Source: Salidesulfovibrio onnuriiensis (GTDB lineage Bacteria > Desulfobacterota > Desulfovibrionia > Desulfovibrionales > Desulfovibrionaceae). From it: DNA of 64,000 bases. Location: positions 248,001-312,000 of the forward strand of contig NZ_CP040751.1 in assembly GCF_008001235.1 (NCBI RefSeq), written 5' to 3'. Shown here piece after piece: positions 27,953-36,783 of the stretch (the stretch's first letter is position 1; every line of letters starts with the position of its first letter). The position numbers and the translations under genes were made by a program. The notes beneath the pieces were generated by a model. That model did not search any database. It saw nothing but the letters and a program-made list of their open reading frames with translations, and was not told the DNA's origin.

Positions 27953-28222
27953 ATGACACCGGAATTCGTCATAGGATTCGCACGAGAAGCCATTGAAATG
28001 ACCCTGATGATCGCCCTGCCCATGCTGGCCGTGGGCATGGTCGTGGGTCTGACCGTGAGCATCTTCCAGGCGGCGACCCAGCTGCAGGAAATGACCCTGA
28101 CCATCGTACCCAAGATCATCGCCATCTTTTTGGCCCTGCTCATCGCCTTTCCCTGGATCATGGACAAGATGATGTCCTACACCACCAATCTCTTTCTCAA
28201 CCTGCCCAACTACATCAAATAG
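27953..28222 (+). CDS. fliQ: Flagellar export protein FliQ
   Basis: 89 aa with two membrane helices. Signatures include ALPMLAVGMVVGLTVSIFQA, ATQLQEMTLTIVPKI and LLIAFPWIMDKM. It is an export gate subunit. An AGGAGTAG ribosome site precedes the start. fliR does not follow, so the operon ends here. Confidence 0.95.
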   Translation: MTPEFVIGFAREAIEMTLMIALPMLAVGMVVGLTVSIFQAATQLQEMTLTIVPKIIAIFLALLIAFPWIMDKMMSYTTNLFLNLPNYIK

Positions 28223-28354
28223 GGACACCGCCAACGGCCCAAGAGGCTTATTCCCCTGGGAAAACCCTTGATTGAGAGCGCGTCTTGGACCCGGATTTTT
28301 CCCGGGCCCAGGACGTTTTCGCATTTGTGAACTAATTCATTTGACCGCCCCCCC

Positions 28355-28382
28355 TTGACGAAACCCGGCGACGGCGTATCCT
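28355..28382 (+). promoter_or_regulatory. Candidate sigma-70 promoter for the 28413 gene
   Basis: TTGACG (28355-28360), a 16-bp spacer and TATCCT (28377-28382), 30 bp before the start. Confidence 0.5.
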
Positions 28383-28412
28383 GTAAGAAAACACACTTAA
28401 GGAGAATAGAAT

Positions 28413-28631
28413 ATGACCATGGAATTATACTTTGTTTACGGATTGTTGGCCTTTGTGCTGACCGTAGCGGGAGTTGTTGCGGAGCACTTCATCGCCACCC
28501 GCTTTTTCCGGAAAAACTCCATCCTGCGCCGCATCTTCCGCAAGGTGGGCAAAAAGTATCCGCACCTCTGCGAAGACAACGACGCATTCTACTGCTTCTT
28601 CAAGCGCGACGCCTTCCAGCAGCACCGTTAG
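28413..28631 (+). CDS. Small membrane-anchored hypothetical protein
   Basis: 72 aa. One N-terminal helix (YFVYGLLAFVLTVAGVVA) is followed by a strongly basic segment (TRFFRKNSILRRIFRKVGKK) and a short C-terminal tail with CEDNDAFYCFFKRD. It has its own promoter, an AAGGAGA site and a strong terminator, so it is probably expressed as a single gene. The family is not recognised. A second ATG two codons in is possible. Confidence 0.65.
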   Translation: MTMELYFVYGLLAFVLTVAGVVAEHFIATRFFRKNSILRRIFRKVGKKYPHLCEDNDAFYCFFKRDAFQQHR

Positions 28632-28667
28632 CCTGACGGGGTTCCCATTTCATCCTGCCCCCAGCCC

Positions 28668-28705
28668 GACAGCAAAAGGCCCGCTTTGGCGGGCCTTTTG
28701 CTGTC
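28668..28705. terminator. Hairpin terminator
   Basis: GACAGCAAAAGGCCCGC with a perfect complement around a TTTG loop. The long stem with A/T flanks suits termination on the plus strand after the 28413 gene. Confidence 0.8.
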
Positions 28706-28898
28706 GGATTGCGGCTCGATTTTCCAGGATCAAAGCGTCGGCGCGCAAAAATCGGCACATTTTTTACAATTGATACCGGAGGTTGGCTGAAAGTCGGCCC
28801 GAGAAGTCTCACCGGGTTGCCCTTTTGGGCTCGAGCATGTAGAGAAAGCCACGGACCGCAACCGCTGCGGCCTGTATTTCACTCAGGAGGATTAAGAC

Positions 28899-29180
28899 GT
28901 GGCTGCCACAGTAGATGAGATCACCATCAATTACACCGAGGATGACCAACTCATTGTCCAGGAACTGGACAAGGTCATCCTGTCCAAGGGAGCATGGACC
29001 ACCATCCTGTTCCGCTATCAGGAATGGAACCGGGCCAAGGGCGAGTACGGTCCGGAAAAGTATTCCATCCGCCGCTACCAGAAGGTCAGCGGCACCTACC
29101 GCCCCAAGTCCAAATTCAACATCTCCAGCAAGTCCCAGGCCGAAAAGATCGTCGAGGCCCTCAACGGCTGGATCCAATAG
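28899..29180 (+). CDS. Conserved small hypothetical protein
   Basis: 93 aa, soluble and charged, with mixed strands and helices (TINYTEDDQLIVQELDKV; WTTILFRYQEW; KYSIRRYQKVSG). It starts at GTG with a CAGGAGG site 9 nt upstream. It looks like a compact single-domain protein of a type common in this bacterial group, but I cannot name a domain. It is followed by a terminator and a signal-peptide protein. Confidence 0.65.
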   Translation: MAATVDEITINYTEDDQLIVQELDKVILSKGAWTTILFRYQEWNRAKGEYGPEKYSIRRYQKVSGTYRPKSKFNISSKSQAEKIVEALNGWIQ

Positions 29181-29186
29181 CGACGC

Positions 29187-29211
29187 AAGGGAGGCTCCGG
29201 CCTCCCTTTTT
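29187..29211 (+). terminator. Hairpin terminator
   Basis: AAGGGAGGC-TCCG-GCCTCCCTTTTT, 6 bp after the 28899 gene. Confidence 0.8.
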
Positions 29212-29239
29212 CGTTTTCAACGCATCCCCGGAAGACCCC

Positions 29240-29617
29240 ATGAACAGACTGCTCGCCGGCTGCATAGCCGTCCTGATCCTGCTTCCCGGCGCGGCCCTGG
29301 CCGGTTCCTACGGCGACACCGAAATCGGCAAGGACATGGGCTGGAAGGCCAGCGCCTGCACCAAGCCCGCCGCCCCGCCAGTGCCAACCATTTCCGACGG
29401 AAAGAGCTACGGCACGGCCATCAAGGTCTACAACGCCTACGTGAACATGGTGAACGAATACATCCGGTGCGTGAACAACGAGGCCAGGCAGGACGCCAAG
29501 GACGCGGTGGAGGCCATCAATCGAGGGTCCAATGACGCGGTCAGGGAAGTGACCGGGGAAGCAGGGAAGCTGCTCCGGGAGATAGAGGCCAGGCACCCCG
29601 ACAACAAGGCCCTGTAG
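29240..29617 (+). CDS. Predicted periplasmic protein, unknown function
   Basis: 125 aa. Signal peptide MNRLLAGCIAVLILLPGAALA with an ALA cleavage motif. The mature part contains two cysteines (SACTKP and IRCVNN) that could form a disulfide, then a charged helix of about 50 residues (EARQDAKDAVEAINRGSND). Function is not recognised. A GAAGACC site is weak. It stands alone between a terminator and a convergent methyltransferase gene. Confidence 0.6.
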   Translation: MNRLLAGCIAVLILLPGAALAGSYGDTEIGKDMGWKASACTKPAAPPVPTISDGKSYGTAIKVYNAYVNMVNEYIRCVNNEARQDAKDAVEAINRGSNDAVREVTGEAGKLLREIEARHPDNKAL

Positions 29618-29639
29618 CGGGCCGTTCCGCCGGGCGATT

Positions 29640-30212
29640 CTAGCCCTGAAGCATCCGGGCCAGACGCAGGGCGTCGTCGCCCATATAGGCGATGATGGAG
29701 TGTTGGTTGGGATAGATGAAGGAAGGCTTTTCCCCCTGGAAGTCAGTCTCGGTCCAGGAGGAGCGGTGGCGCTCATGCTCGTTGCCGAAGGCGGCTCCCT
29801 GCTCGGTCACGTCGCGGGGAACGGAAACGAGCACGTTGCGGCTCACGCGCAGGCACTCCTCCAGCACCCGCTCGCCCTGTTCCCGGCCGAAATGTTCCAG
29901 GACATCGCACATGACCAGCAGGTCGTAGGCCCCGTTATCCATGCGCGGCAGCAGATCCGCCGCGTCGCCTACATATATATTGTCATAGACGTACTCGTGC
30001 ACCGGGGTCAGGTACCGCTCGAAGACCTCGATGCCGTCAATGCGCACCTCCCGCTGGGCATAGCGCTCCTCCTCCCCCCAGATCTCGAGATATTCCCGGG
30101 CCAGGAAGCCGTACTTGCCGAACCCGACGCCCACGTCGAGCATGGACGCGGGCCGGGTCATCATGATCATGGTCACGATCTCGTTCAGCTGGGCCGGGTG
30201 GCTGGTGGGCAT
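29640..30212 (-). CDS. SAM-dependent methyltransferase
   Basis: 190 aa. Class I methyltransferase: motif I MLDVGVGFGKYGFLARE, an acidic residue ending strand 2 (RIDGIEVFE), motif II/III YVGDAADLLP and motif IV DLLVMCDVLEHFG. The substrate is unknown. ATG 30212 has an AGGAGA site and lies 23 bp after the rlmB stop, so the two are likely co-transcribed. The longer upstream open frame overlaps rlmB and is not coding. Confidence 0.85.
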   Translation of the reverse strand: MPTSHPAQLNEIVTMIMMTRPASMLDVGVGFGKYGFLAREYLEIWGEEERYAQREVRIDGIEVFERYLTPVHEYVYDNIYVGDAADLLPRMDNGAYDLLVMCDVLEHFGREQGERVLEECLRVSRNVLVSVPRDVTEQGAAFGNEHERHRSSWTETDFQGEKPSFIYPNQHSIIAYMGDDALRLARMLQG

Positions 30213-30235
30213 GGAATCTCCTGCGCTATGGGAAT

Positions 30236-31003
30236 CTAGCCAAGGACGCCCTTGGAGAACTGGGCAATGAGAATGGCTCCGGCCTGGGCCACGTTCAGGG
30301 AATCGAAATCGCGGGCAAAGGGAATGGCCAGGGACATGTCGCAGTGCTTGGCCACGCCGGGGCGGATGCCCTTTTCCTCGTTGCCGAGCACCAGCACGGC
30401 CGGAAGCCGCAGCGGGCAGGCGTATGCATTCTCGGAATTCTCGCCCGTGCCCGCGCCGTAGACCGTATACCCGGCCTTGACGCATTCCTCCAGGGCGCGG
30501 CTGATGTTGGCCACCTTGGCCACGGGCATCTTGTTCAGGGCTCCCGCGCTGGCCTTGACCGCGCCGGTGCCGAGATAGGCGCCGTGGTGGCGACCCACCA
30601 CCAGGCCGGCTCCGCCCAGGGCGTAGAGGGTGCGGGCCAGCACGCCCACGTTGCCCGGGTCCTGCACCTGGTCCAGCACCACGATGAGCGGCAGGGGCGC
30701 ATCGGGCGCATCCCGGAGAATCCGGTCCAGCTCCACATATTCCAGGGCCGCTGCCTGGGCGATGACGCCCTGGTGGTTGCCCCGGTACATGCGGTCCATG
30801 CTCTGGGCCGGCAGGGACTTGAAGGGCACCTTGACCTTCTTGCACAGGTCGACGATCGCATCCAGGGCCTTGTCGTGCCGGCCCTTCTTGAAATAGACAA
30901 AATCCACGCGGGAAGGAGAATCCTCAAGCAATTCAAGTACGGGCTTGTTGCCGATGACCAGCGTCTTGCCCCCTTCCTCGGGCTTGTCGTCTCTTTTTTT
31001 CAT
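30236..31003 (-). CDS. rlmB: 23S rRNA 2'-O-methyltransferase RlmB-like (TrmH/SpoU family)
   Basis: 255 aa. An N-terminal L30e-like RNA-binding domain (NKPVLELLED; NHQGVIAQAAALEY) is followed by a SpoU knot domain. Its three motifs are LDQVQDPGNVGVLART, LVLGNEEKGIRP and DSLNVAQAGAILIAQF. The likely target is Gm2251 of 23S rRNA. ATG 31003 follows GGAGCGAAA. Other TrmH-family specificities cannot be excluded from motifs alone. Confidence 0.88.
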   Translation of the reverse strand: MKKRDDKPEEGGKTLVIGNKPVLELLEDSPSRVDFVYFKKGRHDKALDAIVDLCKKVKVPFKSLPAQSMDRMYRGNHQGVIAQAAALEYVELDRILRDAPDAPLPLIVVLDQVQDPGNVGVLARTLYALGGAGLVVGRHHGAYLGTGAVKASAGALNKMPVAKVANISRALEECVKAGYTVYGAGTGENSENAYACPLRLPAVLVLGNEEKGIRPGVAKHCDMSLAIPFARDFDSLNVAQAGAILIAQFSKGVLG

Positions 31004-31195
31004 TTTCGCTCCAAAATCTGAGGTATTCGGCGCTCACGCGCCATGGCGCCTGAGTAGCCCTTTCGGCCCGCTATTGCAATCCGTCAAAAGGTAGGATAGC
31101 AGGTTATCACTGGCATCAACCGAACTTTAAGACATTTTCTAGACTTTCCACGAACGCGCACTTCTGGTAAGTTAAGCGCAATTTTGGAGGTTTTT

Positions 31196-32989
31196 TTGGA
31201 TATTATCAAATCTTTTCGGGCTACTGCACTAGCGCTCGGCCTTTTGCTGCTGTTCGCCGCATGTACCCCGAAAAACGTCACCACGGACCAAACCGCCGCC
31301 GAGGGCGAGGTTTTCGGTCCCCAGACGGCCGAGGAAAAGCTCGACCCCGAGCTCCAGGCCGACCCCGACTCCGACACATCCACGCTCACCGAAGCGGAAA
31401 AAACCGTGCTGCGGGCCAAGTTCGGCCTGCTTTTCGACCTGGAGCCCCACGAGACCAAGGAAGTGGAGCAGTACTTCAAGTACTTCACCCACAAGGCCCG
31501 CAAAACCTTCACCCGCTGGCTCAAGCGCTCCGAACCCTACCTGCCCTATGTGCGCAAGACCCTGACCCGCTACGGGCTGCCCCAGGACCTGGTGCTGCTG
31601 CCCTTTACCGAGTCCGGGTACAACGCCCACGCCTATTCCTGGGCCGGGGCGGGCGGCATGTGGCAGTTCATGCCCTACACGGGCCGCAAGTACGGCCTCA
31701 AGGTGGACTGGTGGATCGACGAACGCCGCGACCCCTACAAGGCCACCGAGGCGGCGGCCGTCATGCTCAAGGAACTCTACGACGAATTCGGCGACTGGTA
31801 CCTGGCACTGGCCGCCTACAACGCAGGCCCCGGCAAGATAGCCCGAGCCCTCAAATACACCAACACCAACGACTTCTTCGATCTCTGTGCCAAGAACCGC
31901 AGGCTGTCCTACCGGGCCCGCCTGCGCAAGGAAACCCTGCACTACGTTCCCAAGTTCATCGCCATCTCCAAGATATTCCAGAACCTCGAGGCCCTGGGCT
32001 TCGAACCCGTGCGCTGGGACCAGGAAGACGAGATCATCAAGGTGGACGTGCCGGGCGGCACGGACCTGCTGGCCCTTTCCAAGGCTGGCAACATGAACTG
32101 GCGCACGTTCCACGAACTGAACCCGGCCTTCCGCCGTCAGGTCAGCCCTCCGGGCATCACCACCACGGCCTACCTGCCCGTGGAAAACGCGGACAAGATG
32201 ATCGCCTACCTGGCGGACCCGTCCTCGCGTCCCTATGCGGGCTACATCCGGCACCGCGTGGGCAACGGCGATTCCTGGTGGCGCATTTCCCGCCGCTACG
32301 GCGTGCCCATCGCAGTGCTCAAGAAGGTCAACAACCAGCATTCCAACACGCTGCGTCCCGGCCAGCACGTCATGGTGCCGGGCCGAGGCTCCTCCAGGGC
32401 TCTGGTGGCCAGCTCAGGCTCCGAGCCCATCCCCACCTCAGGCAAGTACCGGGTGCGGCGCGGCGACTCCTGGTGGACCATTTCCCGCAAGTTCGGCACC
32501 ACCGTGGCCAAGCTCAAGAACGTCAACGGCCAGTACTCCAACAGCCTGCGCGTGGGTCAGGTCGTCGCCATTCCCGGCAGCAGGGCCGCCAAGGCCAGCG
32601 GCGCGGGAGCGAACACCAAGACCCGGGCCATTGCCCAGAAGCGCTCCAACTACGTGGTCAAGAGCGGCGACAACCTGTGGTCCATCTCCCAGAAGTTCCA
32701 CACCAGCGTGAACACCATCAAGCGCGCCAACGGCCTGAGCTCCGGCAGCCTCAAGCCGGGCATGAAGCTCTACATCCCCGCCAACACGGGCGAGGCCACC
32801 CGCACGGCCGCCAAGCAGGCCGAGCAGACCAAGGAACAGCTCGTGCGCTACCAGGTCCGCAGGGGCGACACGCTTTCCAAGATCGCCAAGCGCTTCAGCG
32901 TGCGCGTCAGCGACCTGCGCCGCTGGAACAACCTGAACAGCCGGGGCACCATCTACGCGGGCCAGCGCCTCAAGGTCTACGTGCGCTAG
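31196..32989 (+). CDS. mltD: Membrane-bound lytic murein transglycosylase D-like lipoprotein with four LysM domains
   Basis: 597 aa from a TTG start with GGAGG 5 nt upstream. The lipoprotein signal ends LLLLFAAC. The SLT domain (about 110-240) contains the catalytic Glu in LLPFTESGYN and family blocks GAGGMWQFMPYTGRKYGL and LALAAYNAGPGKIARAL. Four LysM domains follow, each opening with a (V)xxGDSWW or GDxLxxIx motif (about 353, 417, 485, 560). It cleaves glycan strands of peptidoglycan with 1,6-anhydro product. MltD of E. coli has two LysM domains, so four is unusual but within family range. Confidence 0.93.
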   Translation: MDIIKSFRATALALGLLLLFAACTPKNVTTDQTAAEGEVFGPQTAEEKLDPELQADPDSDTSTLTEAEKTVLRAKFGLLFDLEPHETKEVEQYFKYFTHKARKTFTRWLKRSEPYLPYVRKTLTRYGLPQDLVLLPFTESGYNAHAYSWAGAGGMWQFMPYTGRKYGLKVDWWIDERRDPYKATEAAAVMLKELYDEFGDWYLALAAYNAGPGKIARALKYTNTNDFFDLCAKNRRLSYRARLRKETLHYVPKFIAISKIFQNLEALGFEPVRWDQEDEIIKVDVPGGTDLLALSKAGNMNWRTFHELNPAFRRQVSPPGITTTAYLPVENADKMIAYLADPSSRPYAGYIRHRVGNGDSWWRISRRYGVPIAVLKKVNNQHSNTLRPGQHVMVPGRGSSRALVASSGSEPIPTSGKYRVRRGDSWWTISRKFGTTVAKLKNVNGQYSNSLRVGQVVAIPGSRAAKASGAGANTKTRAIAQKRSNYVVKSGDNLWSISQKFHTSVNTIKRANGLSSGSLKPGMKLYIPANTGEATRTAAKQAEQTKEQLVRYQVRRGDTLSKIAKRFSVRVSDLRRWNNLNSRGTIYAGQRLKVYVR

Positions 32990-33012
32990 CCGCAAGGCAA
33001 GAACGACATCCC

Positions 33013-33043
33013 AGGCGGTCCCCTTTGGGGGCCGCCTTTTTTT
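33013..33043 (+). terminator. Terminator after mltD
   Basis: AGGCGGTCCCC-TTT-GGGGGCCGCCTTTTTTT. Confidence 0.85.
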
Positions 33044-33120
33044 GTGCAAGGAATATCAACCTCTTGCCCTTGAAAGCATTTCCATACTAAAGGGGAGAAA
33101 ATTCAAACCAAGGAGTCACC

Positions 33121-33429
33121 ATGCGTATTCTTCTTTCCTGTATCCTGATCGCCAGCCTGCTGCTGGCCGCCGGCTGTTCCGGCGGATCGTCCATCGACGG
33201 ATCCTCTCCCGAGGCCTTCGCCACCTCCATGAAAAAGGCCGCCGAGGAACTCTCTCCCGAACAGCAGGCCCAGTTCAGCGCCTCCGTGGCCCTGATCACC
33301 ATGAAGATCGGCACCAAGGCGGCCATGGAAGGCAAGGACCCCATGAAGGCCATCGGCGAGGAACTGAACGGCATGACCGCCGAAGAAGTGATCGAACTGG
33401 GAGACAGGATGGCCGAGGCCAAGGAATAG
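33121..33429 (+). CDS. Small lipoprotein
   Basis: 102 aa. Signal MRILLSCILIASLLLAAGC with lipobox LAAGC. The mature part is helical and acidic (PEAFATSMKKAAEEL; EELNGMTAEEVIELGDRM) and resembles the DUF6694-type small lipoproteins; that match is tentative. AAGGAGTCACC precedes the ATG. It is followed by a clear terminator, so it is monocistronic. Confidence 0.7.
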   Translation: MRILLSCILIASLLLAAGCSGGSSIDGSSPEAFATSMKKAAEELSPEQQAQFSASVALITMKIGTKAAMEGKDPMKAIGEELNGMTAEEVIELGDRMAEAKE

Positions 33430-33455
33430 CCTCGCAGCAATCAAAATAAAACACG

Positions 33456-33492
33456 AGAAAAGGCGACCTTATTGGGGAGGGTCGCCTTTTCG
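33456..33492. terminator. Terminator after the 33121 lipoprotein gene
   Basis: GAAAAGGCGACC paired with GGTCGCCTTTTC around a loop of about 11 nt, with T-rich downstream sequence. Confidence 0.75.
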
Positions 33493-33632
33493 TTACGGAT
33501 GACTCCAGGTGGGGTAGAGCCACCCGCCTTCCACAGAGCCCAGCGGAGGGCGTGCCCTGTGGAACCAATGAAACCGTTGCTCAATGACAATATCTCGTCA
33601 GCCTTTGTCACACTCCATTATAATCACGCCTT

Positions 33633-33679
33633 GATGACGAAAAAAGCGGCGCATTGACAACACGCCGCTTTTCTTCATC
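33633..33679. terminator. Terminator of aroE (minus-strand)
   Basis: GATGACGAAAAAAGCGGCG pairs with CGCCGCTTTTCTTCATC. On the minus strand the stem is followed by a T-run, placed about 20 bp after the aroE stop. Confidence 0.75.
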
Positions 33680-33700
33680 TTTTCATGACCGCCCAATCCT

Positions 33701-34504
33701 TCAGGAAAGCGCCTCCAGCAGCACCCGGCGGGCCGCCTGCGCGTCATACTCCCGCCCGGTCCAAAGCCGGAACTGGGCCAGCCCCTGGTGCAGAAACATC
33801 TCGATTCCCTCGATGATTTCACACCCCTTTTCGCGGGCCTCGGCAAGCAGTCTGGTGCGCAGGGGATTGTAGACGATGTCGTACACGACGCAGCCCCGAG
33901 GGAAATCCGCCTCCCAGGGAGAAAGGGTTTCCAGCTCGCCGGACATGCCCAGGGGCGTGGTATTGAGGATAAGCCCGGGCGCAAGCTCGTGGCGTTTTTC
34001 CCAGTCCACCACCCGGACATTGAAGTCATGGCCCAGAATTTCCGCCTTGCTGCGGGTACGGTTGCAGACGATTATTTCCCCGACTTCCAGCTCTTGCAGG
34101 CCCACAACGGCGGCCCGCGCCGCCCCGCCAGCCCCGAGGACCAGTGCTGTTTTCGGCACGTTTCGCATCTTCGCCAGGGGATCGATCAGCCCGTTCACAT
34201 CCGTGTTTTCGCCCCAGACCAAGTCGTCCTTCCAGAACACGGTGTTCACCGCGCCAACGGATTTTGCCCGGAAGGTCATCTCGTCCAGGTACTTCATGAC
34301 CGAGCGTTTGTGCGGAATGGTCACGCTCAGGCCCTGGATCTCCTCGTCGCGAAACCGGGCCATGAAATCGGACAGCCCGAGGGGCTCCAGCGGCCAGGCA
34401 ACATACTCCGCATCTATCCCGAGGGTTTTGAACCCGGAATTGTGCAGGGTCGGACTCAGGGTATGCCCCAGCGGCCAGCCGATAATTCCGTATCTTTGCG
34501 TCAT
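33701..34504 (-). CDS. aroE: Shikimate dehydrogenase
   Basis: 267 aa. The shikimate-binding N-domain starts YGIIGWPLGHTLSPTLHN (catalytic Lys in IPHKRSVMKYLD, Asp in GENTDVNG). The NADP-binding Rossmann domain contains GAGGAARAAVVGLQ and NRTRSKAE, and a substrate loop NTTPLGMSGE follows. It reduces 3-dehydroshikimate in the aromatic pathway. It lies downstream of fabI on the same strand, separated by a family A palindrome, so the two are probably separate units. Confidence 0.95.
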   Translation of the reverse strand: MTQRYGIIGWPLGHTLSPTLHNSGFKTLGIDAEYVAWPLEPLGLSDFMARFRDEEIQGLSVTIPHKRSVMKYLDEMTFRAKSVGAVNTVFWKDDLVWGENTDVNGLIDPLAKMRNVPKTALVLGAGGAARAAVVGLQELEVGEIIVCNRTRSKAEILGHDFNVRVVDWEKRHELAPGLILNTTPLGMSGELETLSPWEADFPRGCVVYDIVYNPLRTRLLAEAREKGCEIIEGIEMFLHQGLAQFRLWTGREYDAQAARRVLLEALS

Positions 34505-34610
34505 GGCGGTCCCGTTTTTTTGAATTTTTGGAACGAATAACCTGAAAGCAGACTTGATCCATCAAACTCTTCAATCAACCAGCTTCATGCTCCCTTAAAC
34601 AATTCCATCA

Positions 34611-34729
34611 GGTTGTTCAAATAGGTTCGAATACAAGGCGCAAAAAACCGCCGGGCCCGCAGCGTATTGAGACATACGTGAGGACCTGGCGGTTTAAGCA
34701 ACGTAGTAATCGGGCCTAGAGGGACAACC
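34611..34729. repeat. Family A palindromic element, copy 5
   Basis: End arms GGTTGT (34611) and ACAACC (34729) pair. The outer stem is AAACCGCCGGG/CCTGGCGGTTT and the core GCAGCGTATTGAGACATACGTG. Flanks AAGGCGCAAAAA and AAGCAACGTAG are recognisable. It ends 2 bp before the fabI stop codon. Confidence 0.75.
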
Positions 34730-34731
34730 GG

Positions 34732-35496
34732 CTATACTCCCATGATGTTGTAGCCGGAATCCACGAAGATCACGTCGCCGGTGGTGCCGGACGAGAGATC
34801 CGAGGCCAGGTACAGGGCGCACTTGCCCACGTCGTCGATGGTGATGTTGCGGTGCAACGGGGCGCGGTCCTCGATCTTGGAAAGGATGGTCTTGAAGCCG
34901 CTGATGGCCGAGGCGGCCATGGTCTTCACCGGGCCGGCGCTGATGGCGTTGATGCGCACGCCCTTTTCGCCGAGATCCACGGCCAGGTAGCGCACGCAGG
35001 CTTCCAGGGCTGCCTTGGCCACGCCCATGGCGTTGTAGTTGGCCACCACCTTGCCCGCGCCGTAGTAGCTCAGGGTCTGCACGGAGCCGCCCGGGTTGAG
35101 CAGGCCCTCGTAGGCCTTGCACAGGGCGACCAGGGAAAAGGAGGAGACATCCAGGGCCAGCTTGTACCCGTCGCGGCTGGTATCGATGAACCGGCCCTTG
35201 AGGTCCTCGCGGTTGGCGTAGGCAATGGCGTGCACGATGATGTCCACGTCGCCCCACTGCTCTTCCACCAGCTTGACGCCCTCGGCAATGTCCTCGTCCG
35301 AGGTCACGTCACATTTGAACATGAACTCGCCGCCCAGCTCCTCGCTGATGGGCTCCAGGCGCTTGGCAATGGGGTCGGCCGCATAGCTGAAGGCCAGGCG
35401 CGCGCCCTGCTCCTTGAACTGCTTGGCGATGCCGTAGGCGATGCTGCGGTCGTTAACCACTCCGAATATAAGTGCTTTCTTACCTTCAAGTAACAT
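34732..35496 (-). CDS. fabI: Enoyl-[acyl-carrier-protein] reductase (NADH)
   Basis: 254-aa short-chain dehydrogenase that performs the last reduction of fatty-acid elongation. FabI-type features include FGVVNDRSIAYGIAKQ for the cofactor site and the FabI catalytic Tyr-x6-Lys in YNAMGVAKAALE, preceded by LSYYGAGKVV. NAISAGPVKTMAASAI follows. ATG 35496 has an AAAGGAG site. A -10 box TATAGT lies about 25 bp upstream of the start, so it heads its own transcript. Confidence 0.95.
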   Translation of the reverse strand: MLLEGKKALIFGVVNDRSIAYGIAKQFKEQGARLAFSYAADPIAKRLEPISEELGGEFMFKCDVTSDEDIAEGVKLVEEQWGDVDIIVHAIAYANREDLKGRFIDTSRDGYKLALDVSSFSLVALCKAYEGLLNPGGSVQTLSYYGAGKVVANYNAMGVAKAALEACVRYLAVDLGEKGVRINAISAGPVKTMAASAISGFKTILSKIEDRAPLHRNITIDDVGKCALYLASDLSSGTTGDVIFVDSGYNIMGV

Positions 35497-35519
35497 TCAT
35501 TTCTCCTTTGCTGGGGCGC

Positions 35520-35525
35520 ACTATA
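35520..35525 (-). promoter_or_regulatory. Candidate -10 box of the fabI promoter
   Basis: TATAGT on the minus strand, 24 bp upstream of the fabI ATG; a weak -35 (CTTTTG) is 17 bp further up. The 5' leader would be under 20 nt and consist mainly of the ribosome site. Confidence 0.4.
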
Positions 35526-35611
35526 GCACAAAATCCCCGGAGCAAAAGTAGGTTTTCACTTTCTTTACAAATGCAGGTGATTGCGAATTATTGGACAAGG
35601 ATTTTTGGTGA

Positions 35612-36754
35612 TCACTTCGCCTTTGTCGGCTTCCATTCCCGGGCCAGACGCTCGGACTCGGCGATCTGGGCGGGGGTGAGCTGTGCGGTAAGCTTTTGCA
35701 CGACCTCGACGGCTTCATCCCTACCGAGAACTGACGCGGTCATGGCCCATTTGAGAGCTTCGACCCTGTTTTGGGCCACGCCGTTGCCAACCCCATACAA
35801 GCAGGCAAGTCTCAATGCAGAATCAGCATCACTCTGTTCTGCCGCAGCCAAAGACAGCTTGGCTGCTTTAGCGTAATCCCGCTCAACAAAATTGCCTGTA
35901 TAATACATCTCCGCCAGAAAATTCAATCCCTGCGGCGAGCCTTGGGAAGCACTTTTTCGGATCCATTTCAAACCGCTTGCTTCATCAAATTTCACACCAA
36001 GTCCACTCAGACACATCATGCCGAAAAACGCTTGGGCATCCGCTTCGCCTTTCCCGGCAGCCAAAAGAAGCCATTTGGCGGCCTTCTCATAATCCTGTTC
36101 AATGCCCCAGCCGTAGAAATAATGCTTTCCAACATGGCCCTGTGCGATCCTCAACCCCTGATCCGCAGCCTTACGCATCAACTTCAAAGCTTTGACGTAA
36201 TCCCGTTCAATACCCATGCCGTCCTGATACATTCGACCTGCGTTGAACTGGCATTCGGCGTTGCCCAACTCTGCTCCCTTCTCATACCACTTCAAGGCCT
36301 CCGAATAGCTCTGATCGACACCGAGACCGAGATAATACATCGATGCCAGCCCTTGCTGGCCTGGGACAAAATCCTGGACGGCAGCTTTTCGATAAAGGTT
36401 TACAGCGGCGGTATCATCCTGTTCGACTCCCAGCCCATTTCGGTACAGATAAGCAAGATTGTACTGGGCATCAGGTACTCCCTGCTCCGCAGCCTTGCGG
36501 TACCATCTAGCAGCTTCACCAAAATTCTGGGGAACGTCTTCCGACCCCATGAAATAAATTTGGGCTATATTGAACTGTGATGAGGAATCACCCTGTTCCG
36601 CAAACGGCTTAAGTAACTCCAAAGCGATTACGAAATCTCCTTTGTCATATGCCTCTACCCCTTTGGCGAATTCATCCGGCCGACCTCCGCCCGCAGAGCA
36701 ACCCATCCATGCCAACGTCAGGCAAAGCAACAACGAGAACTTAACGACTTTCAC
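35612..36754 (-). CDS. Sel1-repeat lipoprotein (larger of a tandem pair)
   Basis: 380 aa from a GTG at 36754. GAGGAG then lies 9 nt upstream, whereas with the ATG at 36763 it would abut the start codon. The lipoprotein signal ends LTLAWMGCSAG. About eight Sel1-type alpha/alpha repeats follow (AQYNLAYLYRNGLGVEQD, CQFNAGRMYQDGMGIERD and similar). They form a solenoid that usually binds protein partners in the envelope. The C-terminus IAESERLAREWKP is nearly the same as in the next gene, pointing to a tandem duplication. Composition is more AT-rich than average. Confidence 0.85.
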   Translation of the reverse strand: MKVVKFSLLLCLTLAWMGCSAGGGRPDEFAKGVEAYDKGDFVIALELLKPFAEQGDSSSQFNIAQIYFMGSEDVPQNFGEAARWYRKAAEQGVPDAQYNLAYLYRNGLGVEQDDTAAVNLYRKAAVQDFVPGQQGLASMYYLGLGVDQSYSEALKWYEKGAELGNAECQFNAGRMYQDGMGIERDYVKALKLMRKAADQGLRIAQGHVGKHYFYGWGIEQDYEKAAKWLLLAAGKGEADAQAFFGMMCLSGLGVKFDEASGLKWIRKSASQGSPQGLNFLAEMYYTGNFVERDYAKAAKLSLAAAEQSDADSALRLACLYGVGNGVAQNRVEALKWAMTASVLGRDEAVEVVQKLTAQLTPAQIAESERLAREWKPTKAK

Positions 36755-36783
36755 AGATGTCATCTCCTCATAGAATTTGATGG

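Noticed and set aside
34554-34565. TTGAT-CC-ATCAA upstream of aroE
   Set aside because: Spacer is 2 nt instead of the 4 nt required for FNR/CRP sites.
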